Shown: positions 43,231 through 52,833, numbered from the stretch's first letter. The stretch is DNA of 64,000 nt from CAZELM01 sp964512995 (GCA_964512995.1 CAZELM010000008.1:62001-126000); one strand, 5' to 3'. Program-made: numbers and translations. Notes: a model not told the origin generated them from the letters alone.

Positions 43231-44949
43231 TCAGCGAACCAGTGCCTCGAATTCAGAGCGGAATTTTCTGAGCATGGCTCGAATGGGCATGGCAAATGCA
43301 TCTCCTGTCGGGCATAGCGTTGAACCGATGATCGTATCACACAGTTCCAGTATTTTATCGATATCAGAATGTTCTCCGTTTCCCTGGATCAGTTTCTTCA
43401 GCAATGATTTGATAACCTGTGATCCTTCCCGGCATGGCGTACACTGACCGCATGACTCATGTGCATAAAAACGGATCGTTCTCAGTGCGATCGCCGGCAT
43501 GGAAACCTCTTCGTTCATTACGATAATTCCACCGGAACCAAGCATGGTGCCGGCTTTGATGCATGAATCGAAATCCATGTCCAGATTCGCTGCTTCGGAA
43601 GCGGTAATAATGGGAGTGGAAAGACCTCCAACAATCACTGCCTTGAGTTTCCCGACCGCACCACCCGCCGCCTCGATGAGCGTGGAGAGAGGTGTTCCGA
43701 GCGGGTATTCGTACACTCCCGGCTTCCGGACGTGACCACTGATACCGAACAGCTTGGGTCCTGCATTTCCGACAGTACCAATGGCTCTGAATGCACTCGC
43801 ACCATGTTCGATGATGTAAGGAATACAAGCCAATGTTTCAACGTTGTTGACAATGGTCGGGCATCCATAGAGGCCTTTGAGTGCAGGAAAGGGTGGTTTC
43901 AACCGGGGACATCCCCGTTTTCCTTCCAGGGATTCGATCAGCGCGGTTTCTTCACCGCATTCATACGAACCTTCACCCCGATGGACGATGATGTCGAGAT
44001 TGGCAAGCAGTCCCGCATCTCTGGCTTCCTGGATGGCTTCTTCGAGTATTTCGGAGATCCACCGGAACTCCCCGCGGATATAAATGAACGCGGTCCGAGC
44101 ACCGATCGCTCGGCCGGCAATGGCCATTCCCTCGATGAGCAGATGAGGGTCATATTCCATAATCTGCCGGTCTTTGAATGTGCCAGGCTCTCCTTCATCC
44201 GCGTTGCAGATGAGGTAAACAGGGCCGGGATGATTCTGAGGAAGGAAACTCCATTTGACGCCAGCCGGAAAACCGGCTCCCCCGCGTCCCCGAAGAATGG
44301 CTTGTTTCACTTCGTCCACGATATCAGCGGGTGCCATCGTGTTTGCTTTGGAAAGAGCGGCATAGCCTCCTTTTTCCCGATACCGCGTAATGCACCGGCA
44401 TGACGGTTCGCCACGGTTTTTCAGCAATATGCCGCAGGTTGTACCGAAATGAGAGTCATTTTCGGCAGCCGGCATGATGCCAATTTGCAGCGATTCCACC
44501 AGACGATCGGTTTTTTCGATGGTCATGTTCTCGTAATACCGGTCATTGACCTGGATGACCGGGCAGGTGCCACATGAACCGAGATCTTCCACTTCGGTCA
44601 ATGTGAACATGCCGTCCGGCGTAGTCTGACCGGCACGAATCCCCAGTTTGCACTCCAGGTGGCGCAGAATCGCCTCAGCTCCCATTACCATCCCGGGAAT
44701 ATTGGTATCAACCTGGATATGATACCGGCCGATCTCCGAAAGGTTATACATCGAATAATAGGACGCCACACCAAATGCCTTACTCCGGGTAACTCCAAGA
44801 ATATCGGCTACGGCAGCAATATCCTCTTTCCCGAGCCGATTCAGGTTCTCCCGCTGGACCATATCCAGTGCCGGAAGAAGCGCTGATCGACCATCCGGAT
44901 AACGTTCTGCTGTCTGTCTGATCAGTTCAACAAGATTCGCGGAAATCAT
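43231..44949 (-). CDS. NuoE-NuoF fusion, diaphorase subunit of formate dehydrogenase, with degenerate NuoE cluster site
   Basis: The protein is 572 residues. Residues 1-150 are a NuoE-like thioredoxin-fold domain. Residues about 160-572 are NuoF-like: NADH/FMN motif RGRGGAGFPAGVKWSF, CNADEGEPGTFKDRQIMEYD, GEGSYECGEETALIESLEG, and the [4Fe-4S] motif ESCGQCTPCREGS with its distal Cys (GSTLCPTGDAF). In the NuoE part three of the four expected [2Fe-2S] cysteines are absent: the C-x4-C position reads QVDTNIPGMVM, and EVEDLGSCGTC keeps only the last Cys. The N1a-like cluster is therefore probably missing. It is 42 bases upstream of fdhA and would pass electrons to or from NAD. GAGAGG precedes the start. 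Confidence 0.93.
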   Translation of the reverse strand: MISANLVELIRQTAERYPDGRSALLPALDMVQRENLNRLGKEDIAAVADILGVTRSKAFGVASYYSMYNLSEIGRYHIQVDTNIPGMVMGAEAILRHLECKLGIRAGQTTPDGMFTLTEVEDLGSCGTCPVIQVNDRYYENMTIEKTDRLVESLQIGIMPAAENDSHFGTTCGILLKNRGEPSCRCITRYREKGGYAALSKANTMAPADIVDEVKQAILRGRGGAGFPAGVKWSFLPQNHPGPVYLICNADEGEPGTFKDRQIMEYDPHLLIEGMAIAGRAIGARTAFIYIRGEFRWISEILEEAIQEARDAGLLANLDIIVHRGEGSYECGEETALIESLEGKRGCPRLKPPFPALKGLYGCPTIVNNVETLACIPYIIEHGASAFRAIGTVGNAGPKLFGISGHVRKPGVYEYPLGTPLSTLIEAAGGAVGKLKAVIVGGLSTPIITASEAANLDMDFDSCIKAGTMLGSGGIIVMNEEVSMPAIALRTIRFYAHESCGQCTPCREGSQVIKSLLKKLIQGNGEHSDIDKILELCDTIIGSTLCPTGDAFAMPIRAMLRKFRSEFEALVR

Positions 44950-45636
44950 AGTGTCCTCTCTGTTGATCAGGATCAGAAAATCAATGGTCAGGAAAAACTC
45001 CGAATATGAACGGTTCTTTTCCGGTCCAACAGCCGGAACGGATTCGCAGCCGGTTCAGATTCTTCCATACCGCTGCAATCCGTGTCATCTCACTGGATGC
45101 CGTTCACGGATGACCGGATATCATCGATATTCCGGATTCTGGCCCCATCGATCCCCTATCCTGATATTTTAAATAGTTGATTCGCCGGATTGCTTCACAT
45201 CACCATTTATCCTAGATCAAAGCAATAATCATCCATTGTTAATAGAAACGATCATCTGCCCAAGCACTATACGCCTTACTACCGCAAGAATCAATCAGAA
45301 ATTCTTAATGTCCGATGCCAGTTTAGCGATCCTCAACAACCGGTCATGGATACATCATCGCTCTGCCGGATAGTGATTCTGGCCGGTATTCATCATCAGT
45401 GGAGATGCACGATGATTCATTTTGTGCAATACTGGCTCATCTGATTGATGACTGCTGCCCGTGAACCTGCAGTCTGCGACAGTCATCGATGTGTTATTGA
45501 GATCCGGAGTGAGATATGATTCTGTAATCAGACCTGCGGGAATGGTTTCTGCAAGAACAGCGATAATACCGTTTTCATCAGATGATTCATGTGGTTGAGG
45601 ACAGCTTGGAGATTTTGCAGTGAGAGAAAGAGATTC
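44950..45636. other. Intergenic region upstream of the formate dehydrogenase operon
   Basis: There are 687 bases between divergent genes. Open frames here (plus 44951-45172; minus 45355-45696) lack sites and domains, so I call none. The minus frame has somewhat coding-like runs (IIAVLAETIPAGLITESY), and a decayed gene cannot be excluded. Promoters for both neighbours should be here. Confidence 0.4.
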
Positions 45637-47124
45637 ATGATTGCAGTACAGCAAGAGCCCATGGTCCAGGCTCCGGTCAGGATTACCGGTCAGCACCCTG
45701 TCATCCTCATTACCGGGTCGATCGGATCCGGCAAAACAACATTTCTGGCTCAGTTATACCGTGGCATTGCGCGGCAATGGAAAACAGCAGGTTTCATCTC
45801 CCAGGGGTGTTTCCGGAAATCCGGACCGAATCAGCCATCCGATCAGTATCAGATTTCCCTTCTGGGACAGGATACCCGCTGGGTCTGGGCCGAACGGAAT
45901 GCAGAAACACTGCGTTATGATTTCAATCTGGAAATCGGGGAGCGGTTGTCAGCCAGTATCAGAGACGATCTGGAAAAAGGATCAAGCGACATCTATATCC
46001 TCGATGAGATTGGTCATCTCGAGGTGAACGGGAGCGGGTTTGCGGATCTGTTCCGGACGATCATGACCGCTCAGAAATCAGTGATCTGCGCAGCCAGGAA
46101 ATCACTGATTCCCCAGATCATCGAAACATTTGATCTGCAGCAACCGATCGTGATCGATCTGGATGAGACCGATCCGCGCCGAGCCAACCGAATGGTGTGC
46201 CAGCAGCTTCGAAAACGAGATGCAGATAAGGTTGGTGTTTTTGCGGCCATGAGCGGAGGGATCGAAATCGGATTGGGTTCCATGCTGCACGCCTGGCGGG
46301 TTCCCTTCAAGGGCTATATCCTCGCTTCGATCCAGAACGTCCTGCTCATTTTTTTTGGCAAGGAACTGAATGGTCGCGGACTCATCCGGATCAGCCTCGT
46401 AACGGCAATGCTGAAATCATTTTCTCCGGCAGGCGCCCGGTTGCGGCCGATGCTCTGGATTTTTATCCAGGGACTCGTGTTCGCTCTGCCGGTCATGGTA
46501 TTTCGATGGCATTTCATCAGTGCGGTGAGTGGGTCCATACTCATGGGGTGGCTCACGCTGCTCATCTCGCTGGCATCCGATTACGCCAAATTCGGACGCA
46601 GTGTTTTTGATGCGTATGTCAGTGGCACCAATGCCATCTTTTCCAGGATCGGCCTGGATAATATCGGATTCTGGTATCTGATTGCATGCATTTTTATTTT
46701 TAAAGCCGTCCTGTCAATCGGGATAGCGATCGGCTCATTCTATTTCGACTTTTCCCGGCATATCCTTCGGTCATCTCCCGTCGGTCAGGTCGAAACAACC
46801 CAGACCCGTCCTTCAGCACCACTCACCCTTGCAAGCTCCATGCTGGCCGCTTTGCGGGATCTCATGAACCCGCGGTTCCTCATCCCTTTCGTCGGAACGA
46901 CACTGCTCATTTTTTTCTTCACAGAACTGACTGCGCTGTCGTTTGCCACCGTTATTGTGCGAGGCGGTGTCATCTCCTGGTTTGGCTTTCTGCTTGTCCG
47001 GCGAATCGATATTACCAGACTGACTTCATGGCTGACACGGAAGGGGCAGGATGATCTGGCACAAAGCTTCAGAACGGCTCTTCAGAAAATCACCGGATCC
47101 AATAAGAATTCGGATAAAGATTGA
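45637..47124 (+). CDS. THEP1-like NTPase fused to a multi-helix membrane domain
   Basis: The protein is 495 residues. The N-terminal about 185 residues are a nucleoside-triphosphatase of the THEP1 type: P-loop ITGSIGSGKTTFLAQLY, ISQG region, Walker B YILDEIGHLEVNGSGFADLF, and VICAARKSLI. From about residue 210 it continues into six to eight membrane helices (FVAAM-type GVFAAMSGGIEIGLGSMLHA, KGYILASIQNVLLIFFGKEL, MLWIFIQGLVFALPVMVF, MNPRFLIPFVGTTLLIFF). The membrane part has a small-residue-rich helix pattern reminiscent of energy-coupling or S-component-like proteins, but I cannot assign it. The ATG at 45637 follows GAGAAAGAG. A cytoplasmic NTPase joined to a membrane module suggests NTP-driven or NTP-gated transport; this is inference. 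Confidence 0.7.
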   Translation: MIAVQQEPMVQAPVRITGQHPVILITGSIGSGKTTFLAQLYRGIARQWKTAGFISQGCFRKSGPNQPSDQYQISLLGQDTRWVWAERNAETLRYDFNLEIGERLSASIRDDLEKGSSDIYILDEIGHLEVNGSGFADLFRTIMTAQKSVICAARKSLIPQIIETFDLQQPIVIDLDETDPRRANRMVCQQLRKRDADKVGVFAAMSGGIEIGLGSMLHAWRVPFKGYILASIQNVLLIFFGKELNGRGLIRISLVTAMLKSFSPAGARLRPMLWIFIQGLVFALPVMVFRWHFISAVSGSILMGWLTLLISLASDYAKFGRSVFDAYVSGTNAIFSRIGLDNIGFWYLIACIFIFKAVLSIGIAIGSFYFDFSRHILRSSPVGQVETTQTRPSAPLTLASSMLAALRDLMNPRFLIPFVGTTLLIFFFTELTALSFATVIVRGGVISWFGFLLVRRIDITRLTSWLTRKGQDDLAQSFRTALQKITGSNKNSDKD

Positions 47125-47190
47125 TGCCGGAATTGAACGGCAGAACCACTCCATTGCCGTGATCGTCCGGGAACGGACGTTATACCGATT

Positions 47191-47529
47191 ACTGTGAGCG
47201 GTCATCTTGTAACTGTGAGCGGTCATCTTGCAACTGTGAGCGGTCATCTTGCGACTGTAAGCGGTCATCNNNNNNNNNNNNNNNNNNNNNNNNNNNNNNN
47301 NNNNNNNNNNNNNNNNNNNNNNNNNNNNNNNNNNNNNNNNNNNNNNNNNNNNNNNNNNNNNNNNNNNNNGTGAGCGGTCATCTTGCAACTGTGAGCGGTC
47401 ATCTTGCGACTGTAAGCGGTCATCCTGCGACTGTGAGCGGTCATCTTGCAACTGTAAGCGGTCATCCTGCGACTGTGAGCGGTCATCCTGCAACTGTGAG
47501 CGGTCATCTTGCAACTGTGAGCGGTCATT
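47191..47529. repeat. Second 21-bp minisatellite, interrupted by a 100-N gap
   Basis: The unit is actgtgagcggtcatcttgc plus one base (21 bases), varying at gtgagc/gtaagc, cttg/cctg and caact/cgact. About four copies precede and seven to eight follow a run of exactly 100 N at 47270-47369, so the true copy number is unknown. The unit keeps a reading frame open on each strand (S-G-H-L-A-T-V on plus, D-D-R-S-Q-L-Q on minus) with no evidence of translation. Confidence 0.9.
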
Positions 47530-47541
47530 CACATCTTTTTT

Positions 47542-47937
47542 ACCCTCTCCCGCCGGGAGAGGGTCGCCGGCTGATTCAGCAGGGATTAATCCATCAACAA
47601 TGCAGGCGGGGTGAGGGAGGCATGCTATGATTCCCGTTTTGCATATATGAGAACGGGTCGCAAAACGGATATATCTGCCGGACCGGTGATCCAACAGGAC
47701 GTGCCGGACGTGGAACGTGGATGCTGGTTCAGATCGACCACGGACTGTCCGGCGGGGTGAGGGAGGCATGCCATGACTTCCATTTCGCGTATATGAAAAC
47801 GGGTCGCAATAACGGCTGATGCTGGCGGACCAGTGATCAAACAGGACGTGCCGGACGTGGAACGTGGATGCTGGTTCAGATCGACCACGGACTGTCCGGC
47901 GGGGTGAGGGAGGCATGCCATGACCCCCCATATCAGG
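47542..47937. repeat. Intergenic palindrome and two direct repeats of about 147 bp
   Basis: A perfect ACCCTCTCCC / GGGAGAGGGT palindrome with a 3-base loop lies at 47542-47564. A block running from about 47686 to 47774 (gtgatccaacaggacgtgcc through gtccggcggggtgagggagg) recurs nearly unchanged from about 47833 to 47923, giving a 147-base period. A shorter gcggggtgagggaggcatgc copy is also at 47606. The same gtgagggag and CCCTCTCCC core appears in other gaps of this window. Confidence 0.75.
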
Positions 47938-49149
47938 TTATGGGGTTGTCGTTTCAGGGGATTTCAGCAGACTGTTCCAGGCCGACAGGACTGTTTCGAC
48001 GGAGATGGATTTCATGGAGTGATGTCGCCGCCACCCATCTTCATCGTCTTCAATGGGAGCGTTTTCCGGGCCAGTCAGGACGATCACGGGGGAGTCTTGG
48101 CTGACCGGCCGGTTGACCCTCGGGTCGGTTTTGCCGAACAGCACGATCAACGGGCATTTCAATGCTGCCGCCGCATGTGCCGCTCCGGTATCGACACTCA
48201 ACATGCTGTGTGCGCGATGGAGCAGTGCAAAGAGGCGGCGCACATTCATCTGGCCTGCGATGGATCGGACTTTTTTGCTGTTGCATTGCCGCTCCAGGCG
48301 CTGTGACAGGCTGATTTCATCGGGTGAACCGGTGATGAAGATGCGGACTTCCGGCCGAATATCCAATATTCCCTGGATAACACGAATCCAGCGACGTTCC
48401 TGCCAGAACTTCCCTTTCTGGATTCTGCGGAGCGGGTTCTTGTATTTGCGATACCCCGGCTGAAGCATGACAATCGGTGCATCGGCACAGCCAGTCGACT
48501 GAAGCCAGCGGTCCAGATCCGCTTCTTCTTCCGGACTGACACGAAGTTCGGTGCCACGGGGATAGTCCGGCAATACGTCTCCCTGATGATCCACAAATCC
48601 CGCCAACCGTGCCATATGGTCCACCACATGCTCATTGATCCGCCGGTTGATGTGTAACTCCGTGGCTGTGGGTGTGACTCCGGCACGATGCAATATCCGA
48701 TGACTGATGGCGTCAGACTCCACCATGTAAATCAATCCAGGTGGCCGATGATGCAGCCAGCGCACCAACTCCCATTTCTGAGGATTTAAAAAATAGGGTG
48801 TTTTCTTACTGTCAATCACCCGCACGGCCGAAACAAACGGTAGATGCTTGAATATATTGGGAACGAAATCCCCCCGGCCGAGGACGTCACATGGCTGTTG
48901 ATGCCGGATTGCCAATGCCCGTAATAATGGTGTTGTCAGAATCATGTCACCGAAAGCACCAAACCGGATCACCAGTGGCGGGGACTGTAAACCGGTTTTC
49001 TCGAGTCCTGATCGCGCAGCATTGTCGACCCCGCCGGTATATTCAGCATCTGGATTCACATATTTCAGAATTGGTGCTGTATGTTTCCAACCACCCATGA
49101 GTTTCTTGCATCTACCTGAGAATTCTCGGTCCCTGTCAGAACGGTTCAC
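47938..49149 (-). CDS. Glycosyltransferase family 9 (heptosyltransferase-like)
   Basis: The protein is up to 403 residues. The GT9 fold is shown by LVIRFGAFGDMILTTPLLRA (GT-B N-domain), ELHINRRINEHVVDHMARLA, VMLQPGYRKYKNPLRRIQ, and the sugar-nucleotide site VDTGAAHAAAALKCPLIVLF with GKTDP. It transfers a sugar, typically heptose, to lipopolysaccharide inner core or a related glycolipid, at the cytoplasmic face. The longest frame starts with GTG at 49149; an ATG at 49098 is a possible later start and still upstream of the domain. The 352-base gap on its upstream side is shared with a divergent membrane-protein gene. Confidence 0.92.
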   Translation of the reverse strand: MNRSDRDREFSGRCKKLMGGWKHTAPILKYVNPDAEYTGGVDNAARSGLEKTGLQSPPLVIRFGAFGDMILTTPLLRALAIRHQQPCDVLGRGDFVPNIFKHLPFVSAVRVIDSKKTPYFLNPQKWELVRWLHHRPPGLIYMVESDAISHRILHRAGVTPTATELHINRRINEHVVDHMARLAGFVDHQGDVLPDYPRGTELRVSPEEEADLDRWLQSTGCADAPIVMLQPGYRKYKNPLRRIQKGKFWQERRWIRVIQGILDIRPEVRIFITGSPDEISLSQRLERQCNSKKVRSIAGQMNVRRLFALLHRAHSMLSVDTGAAHAAAALKCPLIVLFGKTDPRVNRPVSQDSPVIVLTGPENAPIEDDEDGWRRHHSMKSISVETVLSAWNSLLKSPETTTP

Positions 49150-49501
49150 CTAGCAAACGAAGTCGATTATACTGGAAACCTTTCCGATTATGCCATACTA
49201 AATTGAAAAACATCCGTTGGATCATCAGCACCGGAGGCGATTTGAATTCCGGACATGCACGAAATCCGGTTGAAATGTGATCCTTATCAGAAGAAAAGGT
49301 GACTCCATTGAGATCGGTACGCTAGAATCGTGGCATATCGTGAATGGAGAATATGGTCTGCTGATGAGAATACCCGTGCTATCGACCCAATTGTTCCACG
49401 CAGTAAAAGCGAATGATCCTGGCGATACCCCTGAAAGCCCCGGTAGCCATTCCATCGTTCATTTAATCACTCGTCATTTCCGCCCCAATGACGGTCAGTT
49501 T
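49150..49501. promoter_or_regulatory. Divergent upstream region of the GT9 and membrane-protein genes
   Basis: There are 352 bases with no separate gene. The frame of the next gene is open from 49277, but its first hydrophobic helix starts only after 49502, so the earlier part is taken as leader or shadow. Promoters should be here; none placed. Confidence 0.4.
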
Positions 49502-50833
49502 ATGAAACACGTGTCTGCCAAGCGCCTGAACGGTTTCAGTTGGGGATCGATCGGTGTGTTTTTTTTGTTATGTGCCGTGATCATCTTCAGAAAACCAGCT
49601 CTGTTTGTCACCCCCCGATTCTGGGCGGAAGAAGGCAAGGTGTATTTCGCTTATGCATTTCATCATTCCTGGATGGATACATTGTTCTTTGTTGTCCTCG
49701 GATACTACTCCCTGTTCACCAATGTCATTGCCATCATCGCCTCCCACTGTGTGGCTCTGGAATACAGCCCGTTTGTCACCACGTATGCCGCTTTCATCGT
49801 GCAGATCATCCCGATCGGAGTCATATTGTGGGGGAAGTCGCTTGGTTGGAAGGTTTCAGCTCAGAAATTGCTCCTTTGTCTGGTGTATGTATTTATCCCT
49901 CATACCCAGGAAGTCTGGCTGAATACGATCAACAGCCAGTTTTTTTTCCTGCTCACCGTGTTTCTGATCCTGATGGAAGACGATTCGGATATCTCCCGGT
50001 TCAGGAAAATTGTCTATCGGATACTCATGGTGGTGGCATGCCTGACGGGAACGACCAGTTTTTTTCTTTTCCCGATGTTTATTTTCAAATACATGCGGTA
50101 CCGAACCCAGGAAACGCTCCGGCAGATCGGGATCATGGTGGGAACCGGACTGGTCCATGCGGCCGTCATCCTGCACCTTCTGGCATCCGGGCATGTCTAC
50201 TCCGATCGGATGATCGGATTGAACGCATATACATTTTTTGCGTCCCTGATGGTCCGGCTGATCGTGGAACCGATCCTTGGAATGAAAGCCACCCGGTATC
50301 TTGAGGAGGTGTATCTGGTGATCGAGGATTGCGGCCGTACGGGTGTCGTCCTGTCCACGACGCTGATCTCCGCTTTGCTGTTTGTGATATTGGTGTGGAT
50401 TATTTTTCAGAACCAGCGCAATCAAAAGGAATCGGGATTGATGCTGGGGAGTTTCATTCTGGTGACGACCGGAATGTTTATCTGCTGTATCAATGACAAA
50501 ACGGATCTGATTGTGACACCCAATGGTCAGCGGTATTTCATGGTGCCGATGTTCATCCTGGCATCCATCATGCTCCTGAACATCAGACTGGACCGATCGA
50601 TCAGTACAATTCTGTTCAACGGATTGACGGGGTTGATGCTGATGGCCTGTCTGATCCATGGAACATATCGATTTTACACTCATCCACCCGCACTGGCGCA
50701 ACAAGCGTGGCGGGATGAGATTTCAGAATGGCGACGTCACTCCAATCACCCGATCGCCATTGCACCACGAACCTGGACCATGACACTCAAACGGGACAAG
50801 ATCGACTCCGTGCTGGAAAGACCACCGTTTTAG
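49502..50833 (+). CDS. Polytopic membrane protein, possibly GT-C glycosyltransferase-like
   Basis: The protein is 443 residues from the ATG at 49502 (MKHVSAKRLNGFSWGSIGVF), with about ten membrane helices. A conserved-looking VTPRFWAEEGKVYFAYAFHH loop after the first helix resembles the acidic first loop of GT-C transferases acting on lipid-linked sugars. Other landmarks are EVWLNTINSQFFFLLTVF and CLTGTTSFFLFPMFIF. It is next to a GT9 transferase, so a role in surface glycan assembly is plausible. I do not recognise the family firmly. Confidence 0.6.
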   Translation: MKHVSAKRLNGFSWGSIGVFFLLCAVIIFRKPALFVTPRFWAEEGKVYFAYAFHHSWMDTLFFVVLGYYSLFTNVIAIIASHCVALEYSPFVTTYAAFIVQIIPIGVILWGKSLGWKVSAQKLLLCLVYVFIPHTQEVWLNTINSQFFFLLTVFLILMEDDSDISRFRKIVYRILMVVACLTGTTSFFLFPMFIFKYMRYRTQETLRQIGIMVGTGLVHAAVILHLLASGHVYSDRMIGLNAYTFFASLMVRLIVEPILGMKATRYLEEVYLVIEDCGRTGVVLSTTLISALLFVILVWIIFQNQRNQKESGLMLGSFILVTTGMFICCINDKTDLIVTPNGQRYFMVPMFILASIMLLNIRLDRSISTILFNGLTGLMLMACLIHGTYRFYTHPPALAQQAWRDEISEWRRHSNHPIAIAPRTWTMTLKRDKIDSVLERPPF

Positions 50834-51369
50834 AGAGGATGAGCACTGTTTAAGGGTAAGAAAAAGCGTTTCGGTGAAAAATATCTGAATCCCCAAAGTA
50901 CAAGCCAAGTAACTTGGAACGAGTGAATATGCGGGTGTCTCTCACCCCACTGGCCATCGTTTGTGGATTTCTCTTTACTCGCGTGGGATGCTTTTCATGG
51001 TCATTACTGGCCTGGTTTTACGATTATTAGGATATTATACTGAAATGAAGCCATGATGGCAACGCTTGCTTTTCCCGCGTTGTTTGAATGCCTGCTGTGT
51101 GACGTTATGTTTTTGAGTAGATTCTGGATTTGAGCGGAAGTTTTCCCATTGCTCCAAAGCTAACTACTCGTTGACATGCCCTAAACACGGAAAATACGGA
51201 AAGTATTTCAGGGAGAAGTCGTTCAGAAATAAAGAACAGTCCGATGCTTTATCAGACTGATTTTTTCTCAAGTTCCTGTTAAGACGAAGAACCGTTTTCC
51301 ACTTTTTAAAGATGGGGTTTACTGTGCAAAATCAAGAAACATGCCATTGATAATCGATGGGAGGCCATA
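50834..51369. other. Gene-free region upstream of the RND efflux operon
   Basis: There are 536 bases, AT-richer than average, with no supportable gene. It is presumably the control region of the cus-type operon. A TGGCA...TTGC pair near 51058 resembles a sigma-54 promoter but the spacing is two bases short. Confidence 0.4.
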
Positions 51370-52818
51370 ATGTCGATCAATGTATCCACAATAAAGGCAG
51401 GCATATGTCTCTTATCCATTGGAGTTGCCCTGATCTTTCTATTAGATTGCATTGTTTTGGCTGATAATCCAGGCTCTATTCCAGCAGGTCCCACACTTTC
51501 TGAAGATCCTCTGCTCACGAGATTTGTCAAGGAAGCTCTGGAGAAGCGTCCGGAACTGGCTCAGGCGAAAGCAACGATTCAAGCGGACCTTGAGCGTGTG
51601 CCCCAGGCACGTGCGTTTCCTGATCCGGTGTTTTCTCTGGGAATCCAAAACGATGGTTTTCGTGCGGTACAGATCGGTAAGATGGAATCGAGCTGGTACA
51701 CTGTTATGTCGTCACAGACTTTTCCCTGGTATGGCAAGCGGGATCTGAGAGGAGATTTGATCACGCTCGGAGTCTATCAAGCTGAGGCGGACCTTGAGCG
51801 TGTCCGGTTGTCGGTTCAGGCTGAAGTCGAGCGTGCGTATGTTGACGTCCTTCTGGTGAGGGATCAGCTCAACCTTCTCGCCAACCTCGAAGCGCTCTGG
51901 ACGCAAATAGAAGAATTGACGCGTACTCGATATGAGGTGGGGGAGGGTGCACAGCCGGATATCCTTCGGGCACAACTCGAACGCAGCCGCCTCAAGCAGC
52001 GTCGCTGGGCACTCGAAGCAGAGGAGAGACGCAGATGTGCTGTTTTGAACCGGCTCAGAGGTCATCCGCTGGATGAGGTTATCCCCACCAACCGCTCACT
52101 CGCCGATGTCCCGGACCCTGTATTGCCTGAGAATACCGGGACATGGGAAAAGGCAGAGGCTTGTAGTCCCGAATTACGGAAATCACTGCAGGCAATTGAT
52201 CAATCAGAGAAACTCGTTGAATTAGCCAAAAAGGATTACTTCCCCGATCTGACTGTGAGTGCGGGATTGATGGCACGCGGGAGGAAATTCGATCCAATGT
52301 GGCAGGCCGGATTGTCGTTCACCATCCCTGTCTGGGGTAGAAGCAAGCAATCGCGTGTGATTGAGGAAAACCGGATCAGAGGGATATCTGCCCAATTCGG
52401 TGCTGAGACCATCCGGCAGTTACTGCGCCAACGGATCATGGAGCGCTTTACGCTGCTCAATGCTTTGACCGAGACCAATCGGTTATACCGCTCCGGACTT
52501 TTGGTCCAATCCGAGGCCATGGTATCGAGCACGATGGCTCAGTATCAGATGGGGCGTGTTGCTTTCGCCTCAGTTCTGGAGGCGTTGACAGGTTATATAG
52601 CCGATGTCAATTCATTCTATGAATCGGTCGCGACAACTCAGCGTGTTGAGATCGCCCAGCGCGAATTGAGTCTCGACCCTTTGGCTGGCCTCGCGTTGGA
52701 AGGGATGAGTGGGGCTTCCGTACCCCGTGTCGGTAATTTGGGAACGAGTTCGTCACCTGCAGCCGGAGAAGCGCCGCCTCAGTCGGCAGGGACAACAGGA
52801 TCAATGGCTGGGATGTAG
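51370..52818 (+). CDS. cusC: TolC-family outer membrane factor of a heavy-metal RND system
   Basis: The protein is 482 residues with a signal-peptide-like N-terminus (CLLSIGVALIFLLDCIVLAD). The outer membrane efflux protein fold is shown by paired helical segments (KEALEKRPELAQAKATIQAD, LSVQAEVERAYVDVLL, SLQAIDQSEKLVELAKKDYF) and beta parts (DPVFSLGIQNDGF, LTVSAGLMARGRK). The C-terminus is Gly/Ser/Ala-rich. GGGAGG five bases upstream fixes the start. It leads a three-gene operon with adaptor and pump, 15 bases before the adaptor. Codon use here (more CGC, CTC, GCG; fewer CCGG-containing codons) differs from flanking genes. Confidence 0.88.
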   Translation: MSINVSTIKAGICLLSIGVALIFLLDCIVLADNPGSIPAGPTLSEDPLLTRFVKEALEKRPELAQAKATIQADLERVPQARAFPDPVFSLGIQNDGFRAVQIGKMESSWYTVMSSQTFPWYGKRDLRGDLITLGVYQAEADLERVRLSVQAEVERAYVDVLLVRDQLNLLANLEALWTQIEELTRTRYEVGEGAQPDILRAQLERSRLKQRRWALEAEERRRCAVLNRLRGHPLDEVIPTNRSLADVPDPVLPENTGTWEKAEACSPELRKSLQAIDQSEKLVELAKKDYFPDLTVSAGLMARGRKFDPMWQAGLSFTIPVWGRSKQSRVIEENRIRGISAQFGAETIRQLLRQRIMERFTLLNALTETNRLYRSGLLVQSEAMVSSTMAQYQMGRVAFASVLEALTGYIADVNSFYESVATTQRVEIAQRELSLDPLAGLALEGMSGASVPRVGNLGTSSSPAAGEAPPQSAGTTGSMAGM

Positions 52819-52833
52819 CAGGGGGAGACGGTA

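Noticed and set aside
45355..45696. Minus-strand 113-residue frame with coding-like runs in the formate dehydrogenase upstream region
   Set aside because: No start site, domain or homologous look; it partly overlaps the well-supported THEP1-fusion start on the other strand.
47026..47931. Minus-strand 301-residue frame across the second minisatellite
   Set aside because: It runs over a 100-N gap and tandem repeats; it is an artefact of repeat periodicity.
49856..50704. Minus-strand 282-residue frame opposite the polytopic membrane protein
   Set aside because: His/Gln-rich shadow frame with no domain; the plus-strand frame has a clear transmembrane pattern.
51050..51075. Sigma-54 promoter upstream of the efflux operon
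   Set aside because: The GG and GC elements of TGGCA-TTGC are two bases too close together.
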